Source: Hyalella azteca (taxonomy: Eukaryota; Arthropoda; Malacostraca; Amphipoda; Hyalellidae). Taken from it: a DNA stretch of 64,000 nucleotides. The notes below the pieces were generated by a model. It was not told the origin of the DNA. It saw only the letters and a program-made list of their open reading frames with translations, and made no database searches. Below, piece by piece: positions 38,115 to 48,949 of this stretch (the first letter of the stretch is position 1; every line of letters begins with the position of its first letter). The stretch is taken from positions 186,001 to 250,000 of the forward strand of contig NW_025944107.1 of the NCBI RefSeq assembly GCF_000764305.2, written 5' to 3'. A program made the position numbers and the translations under genes.

Positions 38115-38204
38115 ATGACAGCGACAGTTTACATGGCGTCGTCGAGCTCTGACGAGTCTGCCCCAGAGCTTCCGTGGCAGCGGCGACAGCGGGAGAAAAC
38201 TCTG
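38115..38204 (+). CDS. Candidate alternative first coding exon of the anoctamin gene
   Basis: A short GC-rich island in AT-rich sequence. ATG at 38115 (A at -3), with a second in-frame ATG at 38133 followed by GCG, lies immediately after an in-frame TAA (38109). The frame reads MTATVYMASSSSDESAPELP, then a basic WQRRQRREKTL, and stops at a CTG|GTGGGT donor. The 30 codons end in phase 0, so splicing to the phase-0 acceptor at 49900 keeps the anoctamin frame. The upstream in-frame stop argues for a start-codon exon rather than an internal one. The same island can be read on the - strand with CCACCAG/GTAAAC splice-like sites, but that frame has little protein character. No homology is recognised. 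Confidence 0.4.
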
Positions 38205-39055
38205 GTGGGTGTTTGTCAATTAGGCCTAATATTATTATTTTAATATAATATTATTATCTTAATTGAATAATTGATTCATATCTACAATGAATTTTTATTC
38301 ATTAATTCCATTATTTAAATGAAATTAATTACTTTTTTTGTACCTGGCTCGCGGCTTGGTTGATTCTTAATGAATTTGTTTTTGAAGGTCTCAATAGGTT
38401 TTAATTTCGATTAATCTAACTTTTTTTCTGCAAACACTTGGAAACGAACCAGTTTCATTTTGCTTTCGAACTGCCATGAAATGTACACAGAAACTTGAAG
38501 ATATTTTTTTTTGTGTTTTAGTTTCTTGTAATTAATGGGCATACAATAATCTACGTTTTTCCCTTGTGTTATTTCTTTCGGTTTACACAAAAAATGAACT
38601 TGTGATCTTTGCGCTTCACAGAATCAACAATTTTTAACGTGGTTCGGCTCATTGAAACCTAATAAATTTCCTGATCGTAATTCCACCTTATCTAAAAATT
38701 TTAGAACCTGTTGGAAATGTTGTTAATGTTCTCACTCAGTTAATGTATCGTTTAGAATTGTACCGAGATAATATTTTTTACAGAGTTACAACATTTACAA
38801 CATATTTTTTACAGAGTTTTTTAAAAGTTACAGAGGACATAAATGTAAAAGAGGGTTATATGTATACATTTCAATTTATTTAATTATTATAGCCAATATT
38901 CGGGCCTGAGCAAGGCCCGAATAAAGTGTTATGCAGCATATTTGTATCCAGAACTACACAAGTCCATGCCTATACAGCCCCCCATTAACTGTTATTGCTG
39001 GCAGCTATGCCAAACTGTCGAGACAATCAAAACTGATGGCCATCCGTGCTGCATT

Positions 39056-39400
39056 CGGCATGGTTTTATTTGGGGGTTTCAGCGCGGCTTAATTTATAGG
39101 TTTCAGCGCGGCTTAGTTTACAGGTTTCAGCGCGGCTTAATTCACAGGTTTCAGCGCGGCTTAATTTACAGGTTTCAGCGCGGCTTAATTTAGAGGTGTC
39201 AGTGCTGCTCAATTCATAAGTTTTGGCGCGGCTCAATTTACAGGTTTCAGCGTAGCTTAATTTACATGTTTCAGCGCGGCTTAATTTACATGTTTCGGCG
39301 CGGCTTAATTTACAAGCTTAATTTACATGTTTCAGCGCGGCTTAATTTACATGTTTCGGCGCAGCTTTATTTACAGGTTTCAGCGCGGCAACCAAATCAG
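39056..39400 (+). repeat. 24-bp minisatellite (GGTTTCAGCGCGGCTTAATT)
   Basis: About 14 units of GGTTTCAGCGCGGCTTAATT then TACA. Being a multiple of three it yields octapeptide-like frames (RFQRGLIY) that are not considered genes. Confidence 0.95.
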
Positions 39401-39484
39401 TTCTCCCGAGTCTGTGCGACTTTAGATTTATTGTTACAGACTTGCTATTTAATGCTAGTGAAACCTGATGCTGACGTTGAATCA

Positions 39485-39790
39485 ACGTTGAACTCAATAT
39501 GTCTCGTTGAATCAACGTAACTAAATGTTGTTTCGCTGAATCAGCGTACTTAAATGCTGTTTCGTCGAATAAACGTAATTATATATATGTTGTTTCGTTG
39601 AATAAACGTAATTAGATGTTGTTTCGTTGAATCAACGTAGTTAAATTCGTTTCGTTGAACCAACGTAATTAAATGTTGTTTGGTTGAATCAACGTACTTA
39701 ACTGTTGTTTCGTCGAATCAATGTAAATAAATGTTCTTTCATTTATTCCGTGTAATTAAATGTTGTTTCATTGAATCAACATAACGGTTG
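39485..39790 (+). repeat. ~28-bp repeat (TTTCGTTGAATCAACGTAAT)
   Basis: About ten units of TTGTTTCGTTGAATCAACGTA then ATTAAATG. Each unit holds the palindrome CGTTGAATCAACG. Confidence 0.9.
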
Positions 39791-40269
39791 ATTCAATTGT
39801 TGTTTCAACATCGTCGGCCTGGGGCAGGTGTCGTCCATGTTCGAATTATTCAACATTTAGATGAATATGTTTAGATTTGCCCTTCATTTGCTCTTCGTAT
39901 GTTTGGATTTGCCCACATGAATTTAATGACGAAGCTTATATATGATTTACTCGCGTTCAAATTTGAATTAAGATCTTTGACCTTACGAGTAACTACATAA
40001 TATTCACAATCGCCGAAGTCAATTCGAAAGTGTAAAGCGCTAATACAAAGCAATAATTGCCTGATTGAGTAATAAACATGTTCGCACATTGATAGCATTG
40101 CTAATATTATACAATAGAAAAAAATCAGAAACTTTACTTATGCAAATTTTAGTCTGATTTGTATCTGGATGAATAAGGATTGATAAGAGAGAAGTTTCGC
40201 GTAAACTTCATCTGTTTGAAGTGTGAATACAATGGTCTGATCGCACTTAAATCTATCAATCTGTTGCCA

Positions 40270-40417
40270 TTTTTAGCGCATTTCTCATTTATGGAAAAAA
40301 AGCGCTATTATGCTCGTCATGTCCGTCTGTCCGTCCGTCTGTCCGTGACTTCTCGTTTTCGTCGACGAGAAATGCGCTCTCTGTCACTCACTGCAGTGAG
40401 TACTGAAATATATTTTT
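40270..40417. mobile_element. GTCCGTC-core short element, copy 3
   Basis: TTTTTAGCGCATTTCTCATT to TGCAGTGAGTACTGAAATAT, with the GTCCGTCTGTCCGTCCGTCT core. It ends 18 bases before the mariner-like element. Confidence 0.65.
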
Positions 40418-40435
40418 GTGTTAGTTATGTTTGTA

Positions 40436-41006
40436 CAGGGTGAACCAGAATTAAGTAACCCTTTTAATTTGTTAATAAATAAAAAACTAAGAACGTTATT
40501 AAGTTGAAACTTGTTTTATTTAAAAGAAAAACATTTTTATGGTAATATTGTATCCTAGTTTTTAAATATAATATATTTTAAATGCCCACCACAATTGTTT
40601 TGACAAAATAGGGCTCTTCTCTTCGTTGCTTTCATAACCTTCATTAGTAATTTCCCGGTATCCACAAATTTTCGATAAAGAGATTTAATTGTTTTTTTTT
40701 GAAGGACTGATTCTTGTTTTGAAATGGATCCTGTAATCACGCTGAACTTCTGTTATTGACATCGTCCTGATGTAGGTTTGCAGAATTTTCGTTCTTTCTT
40801 CTTTGCTGTAGCGAATCACGATGAAAATTTAAGGCTTAATGATTAAACACAAATTTAGCAAGCTATACAGGATAATGACGTAACTATGATAAAATATTAC
40901 CACAAAAATGTTCTTCTTTTAAATAAAACAAGTTTCAACTTCATAACGTTCCTAGTTTTTTATTTATTAACAAATTAAAAGGGTTACTTAATTCTGGTTC
41001 ACCCTG
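40436..41006 (-). mobile_element. Mariner/Tc1-like deletion derivative with long terminal inverted repeats
   Basis: Starts CAGGGTGAACCAGAATTAAG and ends with its complement, CTTAATTCTGGTTCACCCTG. The inverted repeats extend about 105 bp each and remain nearly identical, through a shared ...CTAAGAACGTTATTAAGTTG region. TA precedes the left end (mariner-like target); the right flank is CA. On the - strand the interior encodes a helix-turn-helix resembling the DUF4817-type DNA-binding domain of IS630/Tc1/mariner transposases: QRDYRIHFKTRISPSKK, then in a shifted frame TIKSLYRKFVDTGKLL. The shift lies in a run of A. The catalytic DDE/D part is missing. Confidence 0.75.
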
Positions 41007-42189
41007 CATGTATTATCTACCGCGTCAGTTTAGAACTTGGCTGTTTTCTCGGAAAATATAAAATTTCTAACCAAATTAAGTATTCAACAGCAATACTAAT
41101 TTCATTGAAGCAATTCATTCAAATTCTAGTAACTTAAACCGTGCATGAAATTCAATGGGCAAATAAAATAAACAAATCAGATTTTTGTACGCTTACGAGG
41201 AATGGGAATGAACAATCAACGGGTAGAAATTTTTAAATTAATAGATGATAAAATGTGTGTTATGTGACGTTCACCCCTGGAAGTAATCGAATAAAAAAAT
41301 TTGTAAATCACTGTAAAAAAAGAAATGAAATTTAATCTATTGTAGAAAAATTTGATGTCGCAAGCTGCACGTTACCACGGTCTCTCTTCCACTCCTAATG
41401 AATATCTATATGATATTGATATGAACGGTGAATGAGAAGTATAAAAAATTATGATAAGAAAAATATTTCGCGATTTCCCTCTCTTAAATTCCCTTGATAC
41501 GGAAAACTTTTCAAGATTGCCCCCTTCCTTATATTCAAATCTTTGTCAGAGATTGTTTATTGTTGTGATTTTAGTCGAACCTTTCTACATTTCCTTGCGA
41601 AATATCATCTCGATATTAAAGTTTTCTCTTTGAATAAAAGCATTGCCAATCTCAGGTCATTTAAAGTTAAAGTTGTCTTTCATTGAAGAAATTCTATGTT
41701 CCTTACTTCTTCCCCTAGCTTATTTTAAACGTACCGTCATGCACCGCTCATTCAAACTTCGCGTATATAAGCTTCAAACTTTGAATGTGTTTTCAACTTG
41801 AGGCTACTTTGCATCGCCAAGTTGGCCGGCGGACTTTCACTGATCTTCAAAACTTATGAAAATTTGATCACGGCTTCAAGTTAAGGAGCTTACGTCAAGA
41901 TTTTTTTATGCGTGAAAGAAATAATGAGTTTTTAAATTCACGTTCAAATCGCGTCGTGCCCTCAGATTGCTACCATACTCGTATTTTGCTGTGCTTTGTT
42001 ACATTGTTTTTTTCTCTAGTAATTAAAGTAGCAGGAAAATGACTAAAACGGCGAAGATCATTTAAATAATGTTTTTGAATTGAATACATTTGAATGAAAA
42101 TTTAAGTGTCCAACCAAAAAAATATGCTATCCTTAGTATCCTTAGTATTTGTTTGGGACATAGCAGTCCCAGGCCACGATGGATCGCCG
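41007..42189. other. No gene seen
   Basis: AT-rich; short frames only. Confidence 0.55.
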
Positions 42190-42412
42190 CCTCTGATTAT
42201 CGTTCATCTGCCCTCATTTGGGCCACCTGTGGCNCATCGTTATTTTTCAGAGGCCCCACTGCGGCTCTGATTTTGGCCTTTGACCGGGCATATTTGTAGA
42301 AATATTTGGGATTCTCTCGAATGGCAGACACCGCTTGCGCCTCTGCAATTTGTTGCTCGGCCTCGTGTGAGTCCTGCAACTGTCGTTCAGTTTCCTTAAC
42401 ACTCTCTTAAGA
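42190..42412 (-). mobile_element. LINE ORF2 fragment (endonuclease-RT linker)
   Basis: The - strand reads VKETERQLQDSHEAEQQIAE, then ENPKYFYKYARSKAKIRAAV, then GPLKNND. The '(E)NPK.FY.YA(R)(S/K)K.K....(V/I)GPL' pattern is the conserved linker between the endonuclease and reverse transcriptase of many animal non-LTR retrotransposons. One base is N. No catalytic domain remains. Confidence 0.7.
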
Positions 42413-43254
42413 ACATAAATCTCAAAATGGACAGTCGCACGAAAATAGTCACTTATATTTCGCTTGTGAATTAGAAATTGTATAAAAACGATGGAAGCGT
42501 GATTGTTTTATTAATGTAAAGTAAATTGGTGCCTTCATTGTTGTTGCCTTAATTGTACATGCTATATTTTGCATAAAAATGTTGGTGATGATTATTTTCA
42601 ACATCGTTAAGAATTCAATGAAATACATCGCTTTCATTCAGGCATTGCTCATCCTTGTATTTTGATAATATATATTCAGTTGGAAAATTCTACTTGACTT
42701 CAGACTTTTTGTTTCTTTCGCTGAACAGAAGTGTAAATCTTCCTCAATTGCAATAGTCACTTATTTTGGCATGGCTTGGAATACGATTGTAGCTATTTGT
42801 TGGAGATGTTGCAGGAGAACTTTTATCGAGTTAACACCCATATAGGGTGTTACTGCATTAGCCTTTTCTTAATATATTGAGAAGATCTTGCACAGCGTAA
42901 TTTTTAAACAACAGTGTTTTTCAGAAATGCAAATAATGAAATGAATAATATTCCATTATGTGCGCGATTGTATTTGCATTTTCTTATTGTGTGTTCGAAA
43001 AGATCTTTTGCCGTGTTATTTTCACTAATTGATGACTATTTGTTCCTCTAAAGAGATAGGGAAAATGAATTCAAGTATAAAATGTGCCGACGAATTACAG
43101 TGGATTTACTGAACGAAAATTCAGGGTGATCATCAGCCAGATCGGATATTCGTCTTTATACAGGATTTTACCCTAGAATACGAATCGTTTTCTCTCGCGT
43201 TCCGTTTTCTGTTTCGGTGGCAGACTTTAGCTTTTCTCTCTAAAATGGTCGAGA

Positions 43255-43425
43255 TTACGTTCTCTCGGTTTTGCGTTGAATGGTTCTCTCGAACCATTGC
43301 GTTCTCTCGGTTTTGCGTTGAATGGTTCTCTCAAACCATTGCGTTCTCTCGGTTTTGCGTTGAATGGTTCTCTTGAACCATTGCGTTCTCTCGGTTTTTT
43401 GTTGAATGGTTCTCTCGAGATTGCG
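43255..43425 (+). repeat. 42-bp repeat (TCTCGGTTTTGCGTTGAATG)
   Basis: Four units of TCTCGGTTTTGCGTTGAATG then GTTCTCTCGAACCATTGCGT. The GGTTCTCTCGAACC part is a palindrome. Confidence 0.9.
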
Positions 43426-45029
43426 AGCTTAGAGCTACTGTTTCTCGATCAAATGTCTTTACATGCTAAATTTTTCACATCCGATCCCATACACGCAATG
43501 GAAAGGTCGTGTTCCACTCTTGAACATATATTTCAGACAGAGATTTTATAATAATAATAAATCGTTTTCGTGTAAACTTAATTCATCGTTTTATTTTTAC
43601 AACTGCGTAAGTAACGATTGGTTCCGGAAATTAGTCAGTCAAAAACCTCCAATAAAAAAACTTCACTCAAAGCCCTCGCTTAAAAACTCCACTCAAAAAA
43701 CCTCACTCAAAAATCGCACTCAAAATCCCTCATCCGAAAAAGATCACACCAAGAATGTTGCGTTCAGGTTGACATCAGTTAATTGAATTGCAAAGTAGCG
43801 ATGTGTTCAAATCGCTAGCTGAACGATGCGAAATCAATCTAGGATGCGAAAATGGATTGCTCTAGCTGTACAGTAATAGCCAATTAAAATACTGAAGGAA
43901 TGTCAATTAGCCCAGTTTCATCACTCTACCTGCCTGCAGGTACAAATGAATGTCTGTCTATACTAGTGCAATGTTTCTAAAGTTAGAATTAGATGTACGA
44001 ATTCGATTGTTTATACTAGTTAAATTAATGAACAGAGTAAGAATTTGATTAAAAAATTTCAGGGGTCAATCAATTCTTCGGATGGCGTTAGTAGAGCGAC
44101 AGACAGTTTTTTTAGAGTAATTTTAATCTACAAACGACGTTAGGGCACAGGTATTAACATGCTATTTTGAACTATCAACGTCATGCGAAGAATTATTGTT
44201 CGACCTGAAAATGTAAATCAAAAGCTTTCTCTGCTTATTAACGATCTTGTTTATTAAGTGTGTACAGAGGCTGGAAAGTTAACCTGGGACATTTGGAATT
44301 TAAGTTTCATGTCCAAATTATACCCGTCGAGTATCTAATATTAATTTATTAACCCTTACACGAGAGCTAGATAAGAATGTGAAAGTTCAATATACAGAAT
44401 AAAGGAACAATTTTTGTTCCTTTATTAATCACGCAAGCCCATTGGTGACCTAACAGAGTTCAAAGCCATGGCCTTGGCTTACTCTCGTCAATGCCAAAAG
44501 CTGGATTTTCGGATTTGATAGTTTGGCACTGACAAGGGATTTCCGAAGGAAGGATTCTCGGTAATTGATAGTTGGAATGGGATTTTGAAATCTCAGTAAT
44601 TATCTATCTCGTGCAACGATGGATAAAGCTTTTATTTTTCCATAAAATCATGAGCATAAATTTCCTGCAAATTTATGTACAAATAGTTGAATAAGGGATC
44701 TACGAGGTAATACATTTTGAAAGGGCTCAATTCATTTATCGGAAGAGAAATTATGATTGATAGAAGGACGACTTCACCATTACATTCTCAATGTTCCATA
44801 ATCATACATGCCTAGCAGTGCTCGTTAACCTGCTGTTCTTTAATAAAAGTTGATAATGTCACCACCAGTTACTAATTATTGATAATTTTGCGATTATTAC
44901 TTTGAAATCATAGCTTGAAGTGTAAATGCACCAATAAATAATTGATGGGTTTTACATATGAAAAACGCTTTCATCAATCTTTCTAGCTATAATCTGGGAC
45001 AACCGGCGTATTGGTTTGAAAAATCGATA
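43426..45029. other. No gene seen
   Basis: AT-rich. 43640-43740 has (CACTCAAAAxxCCT) words forming a weak short repeat. Confidence 0.55.
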
Positions 45030-45300
45030 TTTTTAGCGCATTTTCCCATTTATGGATAAAAATATAACTCAGGACTCACTGCAGAGAGTGACAGAGAGTG
45101 CATTTTCTCGTCGATGAAAACGTGAAGTCACGGACGGACGGACACAGGCACAATAGAGCCTTTTTTTCCCATAAATGAGAAAATGCGCTAAAAAGGCGCT
45201 ATTAATTGTGTTAGTTATGTCCGTCCGTCCGTGACTTCACGGACGGACACACGAGAAAATGCGCTCACTGTCACTCACTGCAGTGAGTCCTGATCTATTT
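45030..45300. mobile_element. GTCCGTC-core short element, two copies head-to-head
   Basis: An inverted copy (ATAACTCAGGACTCACTGCA ... AAATGAGAAAATGCGCTAAA) is followed by a partial direct copy (GTTATGTCCGTCCGTCCGTG ... CACTGCAGTGAGTCCTGAT). The locus contains GTCCGTCCGTCCGTGACTTC followed by ACGGACGGACA, a strong potential hairpin. Confidence 0.65.
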
Positions 45301-46151
45301 TCCTATTTTCCTTAGGGGTGAAAGCTCGTCACTATCTTCTTCTAGTTTGTTTCAAAGTCATAATTTTCAATCAAGTTTTTTACGTACCAATAACTTGGTA
45401 TTTCAGAATATTCTAACCTAACATCTGTAGCTATATCGCTTTCTTAAACCTGCATATATAGCAGCATCTCAGGTTTGCATATCTAGCCATGGTTGAATTA
45501 ATATTATTAGTTCAATCATGCATCTAACATTTAAGGGTAATGAAATTAATGGGACTCGTTTCATCCTAAATGATTTTAGGTACCCATTGTCGATCCTCAA
45601 TAGCCTGCATTTGAAGAGAGGCCCGTTTATGAGAAAACTTTGATGTCTTCGAGAGCGTCGTTTGTAAAGTTTTCAGCCAAGCTTGTATTATAACAGGTAT
45701 CCGATGTGGCGATTTGATGGCTTTAAACGTTCGCCAGGTGGTGTATTTCTGTCCAGTTGATGTTCTATTTGATAATAAACAGATTAAAATTACAAAATTA
45801 GGTTAACTTTCACAATTTCGCTGATTTCTATGGCATAATAATTCTTTAAATAGCTACCTTGTTCTTCTTCTAGTTTATTTCTATCCACCCTGAAATTTTA
45901 TTTTGAATTCGCACATTCATTTTCAGCAGAAGTGATAACAGACTGTTGGCAATATTGTTGTACCTCTATCACATCAAAATATCATGGAGTCCTAATTGTT
46001 CCTTTGAAATTCACATTGGATAAAAATTAAACACTTGGATTGTTATTATCATTCGTTGCACGTGATTCTCCACACTCCCCCTCGCATCGCACCCCACCGC
46101 GACTATGTTGCTGTCGTCTTTAAGAGCCAGCGCGACAATGAATCCTAACCT

Positions 46152-46315
46152 ACACTCAGAAAAGTCATAAGCATTTGTCCAAATAGCGATGCAATTCTTG
46201 CACTTGTGTGAGCGATCCTGACCCAGTTTTGCCCAGCGAAAAGATATATCGTTGCTACATGCAGAATGCGTGTCACTAATTGGACAATATGAGTCATTCT
46301 GTTTTCTGAGTGAAT
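46152..46315. mobile_element. ACACTCAG-family short element, copy 5 (best preserved)
   Basis: About 164 bp bounded by ACACTCAGAAAAGTCATAAG and TCATTCTGTTTTCTGAGTG, an imperfect terminal inverted repeat. The second pair is TGTCCAAATAGCGATG near the left and TCACTAATTGGACAATATG near the right. Non-coding; MITE-like. Confidence 0.7.
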
Positions 46316-46374
46316 GACGTCTTTTTTCATAGGCCAGGCTGTCGGCAACTATTACGATACCTGAATTCTCTGAC

Positions 46375-46550
46375 GCCATCCAGTATTCCTGGTCCTGCCT
46401 CCATTCCTGACCAGATTCCGGCTCCCTTCCTACCTCCATTCCTGGCTTCATTCCTGCCATCCGGTATTCCTGGCTTAATTCCTGCCTCCATTTCTGGTTT
46501 CATTCCTACCTCCATTCCTGGCTTAATTCCTGCCTCCAATCCTGGCAATT
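46375..46550 (+). repeat. 12/24-bp repeat (ATTCCTGCCTCC)
   Basis: CCTGCCTCCATTCCTGGCTT-type units. The Pro/Gly/Ile frames on both strands are products of it. Confidence 0.85.
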
Positions 46551-47089
46551 TGTTGTTTTCTCGTGATCACTGTTCATTTCAATGACTTTTCATGTGGAAA
46601 AATAAGTCTTTATTTAATTCAAAATTATAATGAAGAGTTTTCTGGTCTGAATTATGACTGATTTTTTCTAGCTTTACTGCAACGAAATTCTTCATGTAGG
46701 TTCACATGTTATATTTCGCGTTTTCTTGACGAAAACTTCCCCTCACATTCACGACTTGAAAGTTAGGCATTTAATAGATGTCGGCAGTATCCTGACCGCT
46801 AACATACTGTGCTATGTGCACGCTGATACCATTTTAATAAACACTCGCTTTATATATTTCTTCATATTTACGAAGCATAATTGACATTTTTTCATTTTTT
46901 TTTCACATCCTCAAATTCATATTCACAGCACCGTAATTTCATCTAAAAAAACTTTCTCTACACAAAATTTCCATTATTTTCACTACCTAAAAGTTACACT
47001 AGACTTTCCCTCTACACAAACTCTTCTTCATATCCAGTGCGCTATATTTACTTGAATGGTAAATAACCTTTTTATTGGTACCTACTGCC

Positions 47090-47215
47090 CAAAATTTCCT
47101 CATCATATTTACAATACTATTCTTACCCAACGATAGTTCTCATGATATTTACAATACTATTCCTACCCAATGATTTTTCTCATGATATTTACAACGCTAT
47201 TCCTACCAGAAGTTT
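47090..47215 (+). repeat. ~41-bp repeat (CTCATGATATTTACAATACT)
   Basis: Three units of CTCATGATATTTACAATACT then ATTCCTACCCAATGATTTT. Confidence 0.85.
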
Positions 47216-47316
47216 GTCGATGAAACACCGTCGCGTGACCGCCCGTTGCGTGCCGGCCGTACATGACCTCCGCTGCAGCCCTGCGGCCGTGCCTTTTTTC
47301 CGAGCCTTCTCGGGCA

Positions 47317-47525
47317 ACCTAACCCTTAGAGAAATAAGTGTGATTTTGTCCAAATATCGATGCACTTTTTGTCCTTGTGTGGGCCATCTCAACCCTGTTT
47401 GGCCCGTCAACCAAGCGTATATCAGTGCTACGTCTATTCTCTGTTCAAGGGATGGGTAAGAAATTGTGTTACTATTTGGACAAAATAAAAATAACACAAT
47501 AATTTGTCTTATTTTTCTGAGTGTA
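47317..47525. mobile_element. ACACTCAG-family short element, copy 6
   Basis: Left CCCTTAGAGAAATAAGTGTG and TTTGTCCAAATATCGATGCA; right TGTTACTATTTGGACAAAAT and TTATTTTTCTGAGTGTACG. Includes the CAGTGCTACGTCTATTCTCTG core shared with copy 1. Confidence 0.65.
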
Positions 47526-47923
47526 CGTTCGTTCAGTTGGGCGCTGTAAGCGGGCGCTGCAGTGCGCCGAGGTCGCTTCTTATTCGTGTAATAGACTGCA
47601 GATGCGGGGTGGAATTATTGGGTGTATGTCTGATGTAATTTTGATTGCCTTGATGAAGTGTAATTATCCTATATTTAGAGATTGATGTCATTTAGGAATA
47701 TGGTCGCCTGAAGTGCATTTTGATATAGAATTGATATCACTTGTTTGCTTAAATCGCAAATTAACTAAGAATTTAAAAGCAATGGATAGTCCACAAAAAT
47801 TCATATCTTTATAGAAAACGTTTCGGAGACCAGCTACATCGTCAGTTCGTAGAATCTAGTATCACAAATCAGAAGTCACAAATTAATACATTGAAAGCAC
47901 AGAACTAAATTAAAAACCTAAAT

Positions 47924-48300
47924 TTACAAGTAATAGATGGAGCACAGAAAAAACGATCTATTCACAATTTCAAGGGGATAGGAGCTAACAGCTGAATTCA
48001 AACTGGGCCTAAGTTTAAAGATGTACAATGATTCTAAAATGCGCAAATCGGAAGTCCCAGAGGTATAAGCTAACAATCTAAAGTCACTGTCAGAAATAGG
48101 GACATCACACTGCTCGGCGTGAGCGCGCACAGCCGAATGAGGGGGGCGCGATAGCAACTGTCCGGTTCTACAACTCCTGCCCTTATGCTCAGAGACCCTG
48201 GAATAAAGATTGTGTGACGTCATCCCGACGTACGCGACGATCGCATATGAACAGGGAGCATATCTTTATATCGAAAGAAAGAACCGATTGTGAAATTGTT
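47924..48300 (-). mobile_element. Penelope-like element fragment: GIY-YIG endonuclease domain
   Basis: The - strand frame reads YAPCSYAIVAYVGMTSHNLY then RVSEHKG, followed by PPHSA.R.H and a ...ESLYIFKLRPSLN... tail. This is the GIY-YIG nuclease pattern of Penelope-like retroelement C-termini: YVG(K/M)T, a conserved R..EH(K/R), and the glutamate in the (A/L)ES(L/I)(Y/F)I helix followed by RPSLN. An in-frame stop lies just upstream (near 48271) and the reverse-transcriptase part is missing, so this is a dead 3' piece. Non-LTR elements that acquired the same nuclease are an alternative. Sequence at about 47795-47860 (containing GAAAACGTTTCGGAGACC) may be the same element's non-coding end. Confidence 0.75.
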
Positions 48301-48483
48301 TACCAGTACAATATGAAGATTGACATTTGGGAAGTATCTATTGAACAAGTATTTTAATTCTCTTGACATAGCTTCGGACGCAGGGCCGAAGTATGGAAAA
48401 GAACAATAGATAACTTTCCTATAGTTTAAATAGTTACATCTATTGCTCGGCTGAAATTTACAATAAACTTCGCTTCACTTAAC

Positions 48484-48485
48484 GC

Positions 48486-48518
<33 letters not shown>

Positions 48519-48520
48519 TA
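48484..48520 (+). repeat. (ATT)n microsatellite
   Basis: About 12 ATT units. It may be the 3' tail of a retroposed element, as the SINE tail has the same motif. Confidence 0.85.
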
Positions 48521-48633
48521 AGAAGCATTAATCGTGGCGTCTGGTTCAAACGAACTTCGAGGGCACGTGACACATAAGATTGATAGCAAGCGAAAAATAA
48601 ATTCACTTGAAAGGATGAGAACTGATAAAATGA

Positions 48634-48949
48634 CTAAGCACTGGATTCATAGGCTCTTCTAAATAGTTCCGTCTTTAGGCGTCGACGAAACACCTGGGGC
48701 CATACTTTCAAAACTCGTTAAGTGAACGTAAGTACTTACTCTCTAATTTCTTGTCTATTATTGGTGGATTTTGCTTGAAAGGCCATCAATGATTAGCTGA
48801 TGAACTTACGATCTCTTAACTTTTTTAGAAAGTATAGGCCCTGCAACGAATGAGCCGAAGTTACGGAAGTCGGCAGACTGTTCTAGCTAGGTTCTGGAGG
48901 CGGCGACCGGGAACGCTCTGTCGCCGATGGTAGATGGAACGATAGGGAT
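48634..48949 (-). mobile_element. LINE ORF2 C-terminus, interrupted by a short inverted-repeat element
   Basis: On the - strand, 48949-48841 reads IPIVPSTIGDRAFPVAASRT, then after a one-frame slip NSLPTSVTSAHSLQ. After the inserted element, 48696-48634 reads VFRRRLKTELFRRAYESSA and a stop. Joined, this is the '(D)RAF.VAA.R.WNSLP..V..A.SL..FRR.LKT.LF' tail found at the 3' end of reverse transcriptases of jockey/CR1-type non-LTR retrotransposons. The Trp codon region has become TAG. It is a 5'-truncated, inactivated copy. Confidence 0.75.
48697..48841. mobile_element. Short inverted-repeat element (GGGCC family), copy nested in LINE tail
   Basis: About 145 bp with ends GGGGCCATACTTTC and GAAAGTATAGGCCC, which are inverted repeats of each other. 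The interior carries the family's GTAAGTACTTAC and TCTTGTCTAT.ATTGGTGG blocks. No coding capacity, so a MITE-like non-autonomous DNA element. It splits the LINE reading frame between HSLQ and VFRRR. The target duplication is only 2-3 bases (CA or CAG) and is ambiguous because the same letters occur in the termini. Confidence 0.75.

Noticed and set aside
37893..38219. 108-codon - strand frame
   Set aside because: Two thirds of it is Phe/Ile/Leu/Asn-rich AT sequence; only the GC-rich island looks coding, and that reads better on the + strand.
47142..47497. Overlapping 105- and 102-codon frames on opposite strands
   Set aside because: They span an ACACTCAG-family element and its GC-rich left flank; no domain is visible in either.
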